Source: Croceimicrobium sp965279135 (lineage in GTDB: Bacteria > Bacteroidota > Bacteroidia > Flavobacteriales > Schleiferiaceae). Taken from it: a stretch of DNA of 64,000 nucleotides. Of this stretch, positions 16,516 to 25,043 are shown piece after piece. Made by a program: the position numbers and the translations under genes. The notes beneath the pieces were generated by a model. It saw only the letters and a list, made by a program, of their open reading frames with translations. It was not told where the DNA came from and did not search any database. The stretch is from positions 744,001 to 808,000 of the forward strand of contig OZ257133.1 of the NCBI GenBank assembly GCA_965279135.1, in the 5' to 3' direction. Each line of letters opens with the position of its first letter. The first letter of the stretch is position 1.

Positions 16516-17413
16516 ATCATTAACCTACCTCCTTTGCCTACTGCCTCTTTTAACGATAGCTCAAGATGACCTCTTAGCCGAACTAGAAGGAGAGGCCGCC
16601 AACAAAACTGAGTACACTTTTGCTACCTGGAAGGGGACGAAAGTAGTTAACCTCCAAACCAATGAACTCCCGGGAAAGGGTGTTTTACAATACACCATAT
16701 TGCATCGCTTTGGTGCATTTAGCGACCCCGATTTTGTTCACAATTTTTTTGGACTAAACAATGCCCAGGTAAGACTAACCCTTGACTACAGTCCTACGTC
16801 CTGGTTAAATGTTGGTTTAGGGCATACCGGATTTTTAAAGACCTATGATGCTTTCGCAAAGTATCGACTGGCAAGACAATCCAAGGGGGCTGTAAATATG
16901 CCGGTAAGCATTACTGGTTTCTCCGCCGCCTATTACACAGCACAGCGCTTTGGTGATGAAGGTTTTGAATGGACCACCGGTCGTAGAATGAGTTATGTTC
17001 ATGAGCTCGTTATTGCGCGTAAATTCAATCAAAACTTTTCTGCTCAGATTGTACCGACCATAATTCATTCCAATATGGTCCAGGGAATAAATGATATTAA
17101 TACTCAGGTTGCCATGGGATTAGCTGCTCGCTATAAGATCAGCCCTATGCATGCTATAACTGTGGAATGGGTACCGGTCATAAACGGGAATTCATTCCCC
17201 GATCCTGAGCAAATTGGTGCCACCAGGGATTTCCAGAATGCCCTTTCTATTGGGATGGATATCGAAACCGGAGGACATGTGTTTCAATTGTTTCTCACCA
17301 ATGCAAGAGGGGTGGCTGAACCTTATGCTTTTGCCCAAACCCCAGGTTCCTGGTTAGATGGTGATATTCATTTCGGATTTAATATCAGTCGGGTATTCAC
17401 CATGCGTCGTTAG
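16508..17413 (+). CDS. DUF5777 family outer-membrane beta-barrel protein
   Basis: The protein has 301 residues with a signal peptide (LLPLLTIAQ, cleavage near residue 19) and alternating strands typical of an outer-membrane barrel. It resembles DUF5777 proteins of Bacteroidota, which are often next to YceI genes. I chose the ATG at 16508 over the in-frame TTG at 16502 because it directly gives a clean signal peptide. The start overlaps the YceI stop by 8 nt, so the two are probably translationally coupled. Function is unknown. Confidence 0.8.
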   Translation: MTKSLTYLLCLLPLLTIAQDDLLAELEGEAANKTEYTFATWKGTKVVNLQTNELPGKGVLQYTILHRFGAFSDPDFVHNFFGLNNAQVRLTLDYSPTSWLNVGLGHTGFLKTYDAFAKYRLARQSKGAVNMPVSITGFSAAYYTAQRFGDEGFEWTTGRRMSYVHELVIARKFNQNFSAQIVPTIIHSNMVQGINDINTQVAMGLAARYKISPMHAITVEWVPVINGNSFPDPEQIGATRDFQNALSIGMDIETGGHVFQLFLTNARGVAEPYAFAQTPGSWLDGDIHFGFNISRVFTMRR

Positions 17414-17424
17414 ACCGGGTTTTT

Positions 17425-18660
17425 ATGAAAGGACGCAAAGCCGCTGTAGGCTTCATTTTCGTTACGGTTCTAATTGATGTAATGGGATTTGGAATCATCA
17501 TTCCTATTGTCCCTGATTTGATTAAAGAACTTGCTGATATGAGTACAAGTGAGGCTGCTTTTTATGGCGGATTACTCACGACTACCTACGCTTTAATGCA
17601 ATTGATTTTCGCTCCGGTTCTCGGTGGCTTGAGTGATAAATTTGGCCGTAGACCATTGTTATTGATCTCTCTGCTGGGTCTGGGTTTGGATTATATAGTA
17701 ATCATTTTTGCTCCTAATCTCGCCTGGTTTTTCCTGGCTAGGATTATATCGGGAATCTGTGGTAGCAGTTTTACTGTCGCCAATGCTTACATCGCAGATA
17801 TTAGTACTTCCGATCAAAGGGCCAAGAATTTTGGTCTGATTGGAGCCGCATTTGGATTGGGGTTTATCCTCGGTCCAATTTTAGGCGGTTACCTCGGTGA
17901 GATTGGAATCCGCGTACCATTTATTGCCACCGCAGCTATGACTCTTCTGAATTGGCTATATGGATACTTTGTAGTCCCCGAATCTTTAGCTCAGGAAAAT
18001 CGAAGAGAGTTCAACTGGAAAAGAGCTAATCCAATCGGAACTTTACGTTCCATTGCTTCACATAAGGTTATTGTGCCTCTCTTGATTAGCTTTTTCATCG
18101 TTTATGTTGCCGGTCATGCTACCCAATCAAACTGGTCCTTTTTTGGACAGGAGAAATTTGGTTGGACACCCTCCCAAATTGGCTTGTCCCTAAGTTTCGT
18201 TGGAATAATGGTGGCCTTTGTTCAAGGCTTTGTGGTTCCAAGGGTGGTAGCTAAGTGGGGCGAAGTTGCTGCCGTATATATTGGCTTCACTTTTAATACG
18301 GTTGGGTCCTTGCTTTTCGGAATCCTTACGGAAGGTTGGATGGTTTATCTTGTAATTATTCCTTTCGCCTTTAGTGGATTAGCCGGTCCGGCTTTGCAGT
18401 CTATAATGGCAGGTCAAACGACCAAAGATGCCCAGGGCGAATTACAAGGTGGTCTCACGCAGGTAATAACCCTAACCAATATTGTAGGGCCACTCCTGAT
18501 GACAGGTATATTCAGATATTTCACCAATCCTGAAAATGATATCTATTTCCCCGGAGCCCCCTTCATTTTGGCTTCAGGCCTAGTCTTAATTAGCATAGCG
18601 GTTGCCCACAGTTCACTATCCCGATTATCAGGCGAGTTTAACCCTGCGAAGAAGGAATAG
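17425..18660 (+). CDS. MFS transporter, TCR/Tet-like drug:H+ antiporter family
   Basis: A 411-residue inner-membrane protein with about 12 transmembrane helices. It has DVMGFGIIIPIVP in helix 1, the MFS loop 2-3 motif GGLSDKFGRRP, and the antiporter motif C-like GLGFILGPILGGYLG in helix 5. These place it with the TetA/TCR group of proton-coupled exporters. Many Bacteroidota relatives are housekeeping permeases, so tetracycline resistance should not be assumed. It lies 11 nt after the DUF5777 gene on the same strand and may be co-transcribed. Confidence 0.87.
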   Translation: MKGRKAAVGFIFVTVLIDVMGFGIIIPIVPDLIKELADMSTSEAAFYGGLLTTTYALMQLIFAPVLGGLSDKFGRRPLLLISLLGLGLDYIVIIFAPNLAWFFLARIISGICGSSFTVANAYIADISTSDQRAKNFGLIGAAFGLGFILGPILGGYLGEIGIRVPFIATAAMTLLNWLYGYFVVPESLAQENRREFNWKRANPIGTLRSIASHKVIVPLLISFFIVYVAGHATQSNWSFFGQEKFGWTPSQIGLSLSFVGIMVAFVQGFVVPRVVAKWGEVAAVYIGFTFNTVGSLLFGILTEGWMVYLVIIPFAFSGLAGPALQSIMAGQTTKDAQGELQGGLTQVITLTNIVGPLLMTGIFRYFTNPENDIYFPGAPFILASGLVLISIAVAHSSLSRLSGEFNPAKKE

Positions 18661-18703
18661 ACCTTTCAATTGCTATAAAGGCAATGGAGTATAGGTAATA
18701 TGC

Positions 18704-19519
18704 TCAGACGGATACATTATATTCCCGTAGTGCATCATTAAGACTGGTCTTCTTATTGGTACTCTCTTTTCTTTGTCCAATAACTAGGGCACAGGGAACT
18801 TGATAGGTTCCAGCGGGGAACTCCTTGGGCATAGTGCCAGGTATCACCACCGATCGGGCGGGAATATGTCCCTTGATTTCTTTGGGTTCAGGCCCGCTTA
18901 CATCGATTATTTTGGTAGAGGCGGTAAGTACGACATTAGCACCGAGAACGGCTTCTTCTTCAATTCGAATACCTTCAACTACGATACAGCGGGAACCGAT
19001 AAAGCAGTTGTCTTCAATAATTACCGGAGCAGCTTGAACTGGTTCAAGAACTCCTCCGATACCCACGCCGCCACTCAGGTGAACGTTTTTGCCAATTTGG
19101 GCGCAACTTCCCACCGTAGCCCAGGTATCCACCATAGTACCACTATCCACATAGGCTCCGATGTTAACATAAGAAGGCATCATTACCACCCCAGGTGCAA
19201 CATAGGCTCCATGCCTGGCTATAGCATGTGGAACCACTCTTATTCCTAATTCTTTATAATCCTTTTTTAAAGGTATTTTATCATGAAACTCTAATGGACC
19301 GGCTTCTAACTTCTCCATTTTACGAGTTGGGAAGTAGAGGATTACGGCCTTTTTAACCCATTCATGAACCTGCCATTCGCCGTCTATTTTTTCCGCGCAA
19401 CGCAGCCTGCCTTTATCTATAGCTTCAATGCATTCTTCAATCACCTGTACTGTTTCTTCCTTTTGCAGAAGATCGCGGTTGTCCCAGGCTTCTAATATCA
19501 AGGCTTCGTGTTGCTTCAT
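18704..19519 (-). CDS. dapD: 2,3,4,5-tetrahydropyridine-2,6-dicarboxylate N-succinyltransferase
   Basis: DapD transfers succinate from succinyl-CoA to tetrahydrodipicolinate in the succinylase branch of lysine/diaminopimelate synthesis, feeding peptidoglycan. The 271-residue length is normal. The N-terminus is helical. The centre (about residues 105-215) is a left-handed beta-helix of hexapeptide repeats (GVVMMPSYVNIGAYVDSGTM, GKNVHLSGGVGIGGVLEP). The C-terminus holds the substrate-binding region (GTYQVPCALVIGQR). It is expressed divergently from ruvX across the palindrome at 19528-19545. Confidence 0.97.
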   Translation of the reverse strand: MKQHEALILEAWDNRDLLQKEETVQVIEECIEAIDKGRLRCAEKIDGEWQVHEWVKKAVILYFPTRKMEKLEAGPLEFHDKIPLKKDYKELGIRVVPHAIARHGAYVAPGVVMMPSYVNIGAYVDSGTMVDTWATVGSCAQIGKNVHLSGGVGIGGVLEPVQAAPVIIEDNCFIGSRCIVVEGIRIEEEAVLGANVVLTASTKIIDVSGPEPKEIKGHIPARSVVIPGTMPKEFPAGTYQVPCALVIGQRKESTNKKTSLNDALREYNVSV

Positions 19520-19527
19520 GTTTCAAT

Positions 19528-19545
19528 TACTTTTGCGCAAAAGTA
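19528..19545. promoter_or_regulatory. Palindromic divergent promoter of dapD and ruvX
   Basis: A perfect 18-bp palindrome, TACTTTTGCGCAAAAGTA. Each strand reads TACTTTTG, a match to the -7 consensus TAnnTTTG. The plus-strand box (19528-19535) ends 18 nt before the TTG start of ruvX; the minus-strand box (19545-19538) ends 18 nt before the ATG of dapD. The two promoters overlap, so one polymerase probably excludes the other. A dimeric repressor operator is an alternative reading. No -33 TTTG is found at standard spacing on either side. Confidence 0.55.
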
Positions 19546-19553
19546 TAAAGAGC

Positions 19554-19964
19554 TTGGCTAAGATCATTGCATTAGATATTGGAGGTAAACGGACTGGTAT
19601 TGCTGAGACAGATCCCTTCCAAACCATAGCTTCTCCGCGTGAAACAGTTCTTACGGAGCAATTGGAATTATACCTTAAAAATTGGTTTCAGGAGGAAGAG
19701 GTTGAAGCAATTGTCTTAGGTGAACCTTTAGGTCTGGATGGTGGTGAAAGCGATAACTCGCAAAGAGTGCGCGAATGGCAGCAAAAGCTGAGTGCTCTAT
19801 ATCCTGATAAAAAGATCGTCCTTCAGGATGAACGATTTACTTCAAAGCTCGCCCAAAGGGCTCAAATCGAGTCTGGGATGAAGAAAAAGAAGCGTCGGGA
19901 GAAGGGTAGTCTGGACCCGATTAGTGCAGCAATTATACTAAACGACTATCTACAGGGTGCCTAA
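19554..19964 (+). CDS. ruvX: Putative pre-16S rRNA nuclease / Holliday junction resolvase-like YqgF
   Basis: A 136-residue RNase H-fold protein. Motifs are ALDIGGKRTGIA at the N-terminus (first catalytic Asp), IVLGEPLGLDGGES, LQDERFTS (Glu) and a C-terminal DPISAAIIL (Asp). The family was named RuvX for presumed Holliday-junction resolution but trims 16S rRNA precursor 5' ends in E. coli. I chose the TTG at 19554: it gives the typical start (AKIIALDIGG) and sits 18 nt after a -7 box. The in-frame ATG at 19518 would add 12 residues and lie upstream of that box. Confidence 0.88.
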   Translation: MAKIIALDIGGKRTGIAETDPFQTIASPRETVLTEQLELYLKNWFQEEEVEAIVLGEPLGLDGGESDNSQRVREWQQKLSALYPDKKIVLQDERFTSKLAQRAQIESGMKKKKRREKGSLDPISAAIILNDYLQGA

Positions 19965-19975
19965 AGCAATGAGGC

Positions 19976-20006
19976 TTTGGGTCTCTAAGACCAATCCTTA
20001 TTTTTG
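19976..20006 (+). promoter_or_regulatory. Promoter of def: TTTG-N19-TATTTTTG
   Basis: The best promoter match in the window. TTTG at 19976-19979 and TATTTTTG at 19999-20006 are separated by 19 nt, close to the Bacteroidota -33/-7 pattern. The def ATG follows 14 nt later. Confidence 0.55.
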
Positions 20007-20020
20007 CCGAAATTTGCAGC

Positions 20021-20593
20021 ATGATATTACCCATTGTCGCATATGGAGACCCCGTACTCCGCAAAGAAGGAGTGGACATTGATAAGGATTATCCCGGTCT
20101 GGAGGATTTAATTAAAAACATGTTCGAAACCATGTACAATGCCCATGGCGTTGGTCTTGCTGCTCCACAAATCGGAAAGTCAATTCGTCTTTTCATAATT
20201 GATACATCTGGATTTGTAGAAGAGGGAGAAGAGGATGCAGAAGGATTAAAAGATTTCAAAAAGGTCTTTATCAATGCGGAGATTATCGAGGAAGACGGCG
20301 ATGACTTTGTTTTTAATGAAGGATGTCTCAGTATTCCTGAGGTACGAGGTGATGTAGATCGTCCAGAGCGTCTGGTTATTCGTTATTTCGACGAAAACTG
20401 GGTGGAGCATGAAGAAACCTATGAAGGTTTAAAGGCCCGGGTTATCCAACATGAGTATGACCATATCGATGGAATTCTATTTACTGATCACCTTAGTCCG
20501 CTTCGAAAGAATATGCTTAAGAAGAAGTTGAACAACATTTCAAAAGGCCAGATACAGGTCGGCTACAGAATGAAATTCCCACTTGCCAAATGA
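20021..20593 (+). CDS. def: Peptide deformylase
   Basis: Removes the formyl group from the N-terminal methionine of new proteins using a bound metal (Fe or Zn). All three motifs are present: GVGLAAPQIG (motif 1, about residues 43-52), EGCLSIPE with the metal-binding Cys (motif 2, near 105) and QHEYDHIDG with the two metal-binding His and catalytic Glu (motif 3, near 147). The 190-residue length fits bacterial type deformylases with a short acidic insert (EEGEEDAEG). It overlaps the next lipoprotein gene by 4 nt and belongs to a cluster with ruvX, DUF5606 and mazG, an order common in Flavobacteriia. Confidence 0.97.
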   Translation: MILPIVAYGDPVLRKEGVDIDKDYPGLEDLIKNMFETMYNAHGVGLAAPQIGKSIRLFIIDTSGFVEEGEEDAEGLKDFKKVFINAEIIEEDGDDFVFNEGCLSIPEVRGDVDRPERLVIRYFDENWVEHEETYEGLKARVIQHEYDHIDGILFTDHLSPLRKNMLKKKLNNISKGQIQVGYRMKFPLAK

Positions 20594-21135
20594 GAAAACC
20601 GTTTTTAGGACTTTGTTTCCTCATTATGACCGCCGCTTGTGCAAATGAAGATGCAAAGCGGGATAAGCAGAGGGCGGAAATTCACAAGCTTGAAGTCAAG
20701 ATGCTGAAACTCGATCAGTTGGATACCGCTCTTGCCAATGAAATGCTCAAAGCCTATGATTCCTATTTAAACGCCTATCCAAAAGATTCCCTTTCACCTC
20801 GCTATCAGCAGAAGGTGGCAGAATTGTATAGAGCTTATCCGGGAAAGCGTGGTGAGACGATCGAGGCTTACGAAAAGTTGATTCAGGAATACACTTATTA
20901 TCCTGAAGGATCGAACGGAATGTTGTCTCTGGCTTTGTACTATGAAGAGATTCAGGAGAAGGATATGGCATTGGAAACCTATGAGCTTTTTATTGAGCGC
21001 TTTCCTAGTCATCCATTGGCAGATCAAGCTCGTGAGCTCCGAGACTTATTGGCAAATGAAAACCTCACCGATATCGAATTGGTGCAGCAGTGGATGAGGA
21101 AAGCAAAAGACAGCACCCAAAACTCTGAAAAATAG
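20590..21135 (+). CDS. TPR-like lipoprotein, unknown function
   Basis: A 181-residue lipoprotein (lipobox TAAC, Cys18). The rest is helical with spaced aromatic and alanine positions typical of tetratricopeptide-like repeats (ETIEAYEKLIQEYTYYPEGSNGM; MALETYELFIERFPSHPLADQA). That pattern resembles BamD/YbgF-type outer-membrane scaffold proteins, but the protein is shorter and no partner is evident. Function is unknown. The ATG overlaps the def stop (ATGA), suggesting coupled translation. Confidence 0.75.
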   Translation: MRKPFLGLCFLIMTAACANEDAKRDKQRAEIHKLEVKMLKLDQLDTALANEMLKAYDSYLNAYPKDSLSPRYQQKVAELYRAYPGKRGETIEAYEKLIQEYTYYPEGSNGMLSLALYYEEIQEKDMALETYELFIERFPSHPLADQARELRDLLANENLTDIELVQQWMRKAKDSTQNSEK

Positions 21136-21139
21136 TCCT

Positions 21140-21562
21140 ATGAAATTAGATGATATTCTGGCAATCGGTGGAAAACCAGGTTTATTTAAACTGGTGAAAG
21201 CTACCCGTCAAGGTGTATTAGTTGAATCCTTATTGGATCAAAAACGCATGCCCGTTTCTCAAAGAGCGGACGTATCTGCCCTGAGCGATATTGCTATTTA
21301 CACCTATGAAGAGGAACTACCTCTGGAGGAAGTTTTCGATCGTCTTTATGAGAAGCTCGAAGGGGCCAAGGCAATTGAAACCAAAACTGCTAAGCCGGAG
21401 GAGTTGAAAGACTACATGTCGGATTTCTTACCGGATTACGATGAAGACCGGGTATACACTTCCCACATCAAAAAGCTCTTTAGCTGGTACAATCTCCTGC
21501 ATGATTCTGATCTTCTTAACCGTCAGGAAGAAGCTTCCAGCGAGGAAGAAAAAGAAGCTTAA
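21140..21562 (+). CDS. DUF5606 domain-containing protein
   Basis: A 140-residue cytoplasmic protein. The N-terminal 70 residues (LDDILAIGGKPGLFKLVKATRQG and VSALSDIAIYTYEEELPLEEVF) match the Bacteroidota-specific DUF5606 domain, which has a small beta-barrel-like predicted fold. The tail is strongly acidic. Function is unknown. It sits 4 nt after the TPR-like gene and abuts mazG with no gap, inside the def-mazG operon, where this family is usually found. Confidence 0.85.
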   Translation: MKLDDILAIGGKPGLFKLVKATRQGVLVESLLDQKRMPVSQRADVSALSDIAIYTYEEELPLEEVFDRLYEKLEGAKAIETKTAKPEELKDYMSDFLPDYDEDRVYTSHIKKLFSWYNLLHDSDLLNRQEEASSEEEKEA

Positions 21563-22345
21563 ATGAATCACAGTCGGCAAGAGCGATTAGAGGCTTTTGG
21601 TCGTCTATTGGATATAATGGACGACTTACGCGAGAAGTGTCCCTGGGATCGTAAGCAAACCATGGAAAGCCTTAGGCATCTCACCATAGAAGAAGTCTAC
21701 GAATTGGGTGATTCCATTTTGGATGAAGATTTACCCGAAGTAAAAAAGGAGCTGGGAGACCTGCTTTTGCACATGGTGTTTTACGCCAAGATTGGGGAGG
21801 AAAAGGGAGCTTTCGATATTGCCGATGTATTGCATGCTATATGCGATAAACTGATTCATAGACATCCGCATATCTATGGCGATGTAGAGGCTAATGATGA
21901 AGAAACGGTTAAAGCCAATTGGGAAAAACTAAAGCTTAAGGAAGGGAAGAAATCGGTTCTCGAAGGCGTTCCCAGATCCCTACCGGCTTTAGTAAAGGCG
22001 ACCCGAATCCAGGATAAAGCCAGAGGTGCGGGATTTGATTGGGAAGAGACTGATCAGGTTTGGGCTAAGTTGCGGGAGGAAATAGCCGAATTGGAAGATG
22101 AAGTAAAAGGAGAACAGGAGGATAAGATAGAAGCGGAATTTGGAGATGTTCTTTTTTCCCTGATCAATATTTCTCGATTTATAAAGGTTGATCCTGAATC
22201 TGCTCTGGAACGCACCAATAAGAAGTTCATTCGTCGTTTTCAGTATTTAGAGGAAGCTACCAAAGCACAAGGCTTGAAATTGGAAGACATGTCTTTGGAA
22301 GAAATGGACCATTATTGGGATGAAGCTAAAGCGAAAGGACTCTAA
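21563..22345 (+). CDS. mazG: Nucleoside triphosphate pyrophosphohydrolase MazG
   Basis: A 260-residue all-helical enzyme that hydrolyses (d)NTPs to the monophosphate and pyrophosphate, removing noncanonical nucleotides and influencing the stringent response. The N-terminal MazG domain has CPWDRKQT, EEVYEL and ELGDLLLHMVFYA (EXXE...D metal-binding motifs). The C-terminal half contains a second, degenerate copy (EEIAELEDEV, EFGDVLFSLINISRF). Both halves are normal for full-length MazG. The gene starts directly after the DUF5606 stop. Confidence 0.95.
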   Translation: MNHSRQERLEAFGRLLDIMDDLREKCPWDRKQTMESLRHLTIEEVYELGDSILDEDLPEVKKELGDLLLHMVFYAKIGEEKGAFDIADVLHAICDKLIHRHPHIYGDVEANDEETVKANWEKLKLKEGKKSVLEGVPRSLPALVKATRIQDKARGAGFDWEETDQVWAKLREEIAELEDEVKGEQEDKIEAEFGDVLFSLINISRFIKVDPESALERTNKKFIRRFQYLEEATKAQGLKLEDMSLEEMDHYWDEAKAKGL

Positions 22346-22476
22346 ATTCTAAGCTTGGTTATCGGTCTTATTCCGACCCTATGCTAGTTTTATCTCTCGG
22401 TTAATTTTTAACATTCTCAAGGTTAGCTTTTGCCTTTTAGCTACCTTCACGACCCGTAGCCTTATTTTTCATTTTT

Positions 22477-22974
22477 ATGAAAAAACTCTATCTGGTCCGT
22501 CATGCAAAATCCTCCTGGAGAGAAGAGGGTATTTCGGATTTTGATCGTCCTTTAAAGGGGCGGGGAATCCGCGATGCGCACACTACCGCTCAATGGTTAA
22601 GTAAACAGGAAGCTACTCCGGAATTAATGATTTCCAGTCCCGCAACCCGGGCTATGCATACCGCTTTGATTTTCGCTCAGGAATTACAATATCCCTTTAG
22701 CGACATCCTAATTGAAGCAGATCTATATCATGGAGGAATGGATGACATTCATCGCAGTTTAGCAAAGCTTGATGATAGCATTAATGCAGTTTATCTTTTT
22801 GGTCATAATCCTACACTCACCAATTTTGTTAATCACTGCATAGATCATATTATAGATAATGTCCCCACCACTGGAGTGGCCTGCTTAAAATTTGAATCTG
22901 CCGAGTGGAAGAATCTGGGTAGAGAAGCGGAACTGGTGTTTTTCGACTACCCGAAACGACATAAGAAGAAGTGA
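22477..22974 (+). CDS. SixA-type histidine phosphatase
   Basis: A 165-residue member of the histidine phosphatase (phosphoglycerate-mutase-like) superfamily. The catalytic RHAKSSW at residues 8-14 is the SixA-type variant of the RHG motif, and FGHNPTLTNF supplies the second histidine. SixA in E. coli dephosphorylates histidine phosphotransfer proteins. In Bacteroidota this short form often precedes ppk1, as here, so a link to phosphate or polyphosphate signalling is plausible but unproven. It overlaps ppk1 by 4 nt. Confidence 0.87.
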   Translation: MKKLYLVRHAKSSWREEGISDFDRPLKGRGIRDAHTTAQWLSKQEATPELMISSPATRAMHTALIFAQELQYPFSDILIEADLYHGGMDDIHRSLAKLDDSINAVYLFGHNPTLTNFVNHCIDHIIDNVPTTGVACLKFESAEWKNLGREAELVFFDYPKRHKKK

Positions 22975-25043
22975 ATTTCCCTGTTCGTCAACGCCTTATA
23001 GCACGTGATATTTCCTGGTTGGCTTTTAATGAGCGCGTGCTGCAAGAGGCTTTAGATAAAGAAAACAATCCTTTAATTGAAAGACTGAGATTTCTTGGAA
23101 TCTACTCTTCCAATATGGATGAGTTCTTCCGAGTGAGATATGCCTCAATGAAACGTCTGGCTCAGCTTACATCCCATAAGCAGGAGCGCCTTGGAGGTAG
23201 TAGTCCACAGGAAGTTTTAAAAGTGATTTCCGAAAAAGTGCAGTCGCTTCAGGATAGATCGCAGAAGATTAAGGATCATTTGGTTAAGGAGCTTGCAGAA
23301 CAGGATATTGAAATTGTAAATGAAAAGGAACTTACTACCGGACAAAAGGAATATGTAAGAAATTTCTTCATCGATAAGGTAGGTCCAACGGTGTTCACCT
23401 TAATGCTGAATCCGGACATGGAGATTCCGGAATTAAGGGATAAATCAATTTACCTGGCGATTCGCATGTTCGAAAAGCAAGCTCCGGATGCCCCGCGATA
23501 TGCACTCATTGAAGTACCATCAGATCAAGTAGGTCGTTTCGTTCAATTGCCGCGCTATGGTAAGCAATATGTGATGTATCTGGAGGATGTGATCCGCTAT
23601 AATCTGGAGTACATCATGTTTATTTTTAATCTGGATCGTATTGAAGCCCATACGGTTAAGATAACTCGTGATGCGGAATTGGATTTGGATGATGATGTCT
23701 CCAAGAGCTTTTTGGAGAAAATGACCAAGTCGGTGAAGAACCGTCGTTCGGGAGATCCGGTGCGCTTTGTTTATGATGAGAACATTCATGAAGATACTCT
23801 CAATTACCTTATAAATCGGATGGACCTGGACAATTATGATAGCTTAATCGCCGGTGGCCGCTATCATAATAAGAAGGACCTAATCAAGTTTCCGGATTTA
23901 GGTAATGAAGACCTGGAGTTTGATCATTTACCCCAGCTTGCACATCCTGATTTGGATATGGATCGCAGTATCCTTGAAGTAATAGAGCAGAAGGATGTTT
24001 TGCTCTTCCTGCCTTATCATAAGTTTAGCTATATCATACGAACTTTAAGGGAGGCGGCTATTGATCCTGAAGTTCGATCGATCGAAATTACCCTTTACCG
24101 AATGGCCTCTGATTCCAGAGTGATCTCTGCTCTGGTAAATGCGGCCAAGAATGGAAAGGAGGTTACGGCAGTAATAGAATTACAGGCTCGTTTTGATGAA
24201 GCCAACAATATTCAGTGGACCGAAGTCCTGCAGTCTGAAGGAGTAAATGTGATTTTCGGTGTGGCCGGATTAAAAGTTCACAGTAAGGTTATTCTTATTA
24301 CCAAGGAAGTAGAGGGTAGGGAGAAGCTATATGCTTCTGTAGGCACCGGTAATTTTAATGAGAGCACTTCTCGACTTTATACGGATTACCACCTACTAAC
24401 TACCGATAAACGCATTACCAGAGATGTAGCGAGAGTATTCGATTTTCTAAGGAACAATTATAAAATCAAAAAGTATCGCCATCTTTTCGTATCACCCCAT
24501 GATACGCGAAAGGGCTTTATCAAGCTCATTGATAAGGAGATTGAAAATGCCAAGAAAGGAATGGCCTCCGGTATTAAGATTAAGCTCAATTCTCTGTCCG
24601 ATATTAAGCTTATTGATAAGCTATATGAAGCCAGCTCCTATGGTGTTTCAATTCAAATGGTTATTCGGGGAATTTGCTCTTTAATTCCAGGTAAGAAAGG
24701 GTTAAGCGAGAATATTGAAGCAATTTCTATCTTGGACCGTTATTTGGAGCACTCCAGATTGATCATTTTTGAGAATGGTGGCGATCCGAAATACTTTTTA
24801 GGTTCAGCGGATTGGATGCCAAGAAACCTGGATTATCGGGTAGAGGTGAGCACTCCGGTTTACGATGATAAGGTTAAAAGGCAGTTACGCGATCATTTCG
24901 AGATTATCTGGAAAGACAATGTTAAGTCGCGCTGGCATAATGCTGATCTCAATAATGAATATCGTCAAATAAGAGGTCCTAAAATTCGCTCCCAATATGC
25001 TATGCACGAGTATGTGAAAAAGCAATTAAAGCTGGGTAAGTGA
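22971..25043 (+). CDS. ppk1: Polyphosphate kinase 1
   Basis: Ppk1 makes long polyphosphate chains from ATP through an autophosphorylated histidine. The 690-residue length is normal. It opens with the N domain (ARDISWLAFNERVLQEA, IYSSNMDEFFRVR) and closes with two phospholipase-D-like catalytic domains. The first histidine motif is AGLKVHSKVILI (about residue 430). FNESTSRLYTDYHLLT is also diagnostic. The start is GTG and overlaps the SixA stop. The same transcript probably carries the opposing exopolyphosphatase. Confidence 0.97.
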   Translation: MNFPVRQRLIARDISWLAFNERVLQEALDKENNPLIERLRFLGIYSSNMDEFFRVRYASMKRLAQLTSHKQERLGGSSPQEVLKVISEKVQSLQDRSQKIKDHLVKELAEQDIEIVNEKELTTGQKEYVRNFFIDKVGPTVFTLMLNPDMEIPELRDKSIYLAIRMFEKQAPDAPRYALIEVPSDQVGRFVQLPRYGKQYVMYLEDVIRYNLEYIMFIFNLDRIEAHTVKITRDAELDLDDDVSKSFLEKMTKSVKNRRSGDPVRFVYDENIHEDTLNYLINRMDLDNYDSLIAGGRYHNKKDLIKFPDLGNEDLEFDHLPQLAHPDLDMDRSILEVIEQKDVLLFLPYHKFSYIIRTLREAAIDPEVRSIEITLYRMASDSRVISALVNAAKNGKEVTAVIELQARFDEANNIQWTEVLQSEGVNVIFGVAGLKVHSKVILITKEVEGREKLYASVGTGNFNESTSRLYTDYHLLTTDKRITRDVARVFDFLRNNYKIKKYRHLFVSPHDTRKGFIKLIDKEIENAKKGMASGIKIKLNSLSDIKLIDKLYEASSYGVSIQMVIRGICSLIPGKKGLSENIEAISILDRYLEHSRLIIFENGGDPKYFLGSADWMPRNLDYRVEVSTPVYDDKVKRQLRDHFEIIWKDNVKSRWHNADLNNEYRQIRGPKIRSQYAMHEYVKKQLKLGK

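Noticed and set aside
17425..18660. Tetracycline resistance gene
   Set aside because: The protein is in the TCR/Tet MFS group, but chromosomal relatives in Bacteroidota are usually not resistance determinants and no mobile context is present.
18800..19249. Plus-strand open frame (149 codons) opposite dapD
   Set aside because: It is antisense to the conserved hexapeptide region of dapD and encodes no known fold.
19962..19994. Weak hairpin after ruvX as terminator
   Set aside because: The stem has a T-G wobble and no T-run follows; it also overlaps the def promoter elements, which fit better.
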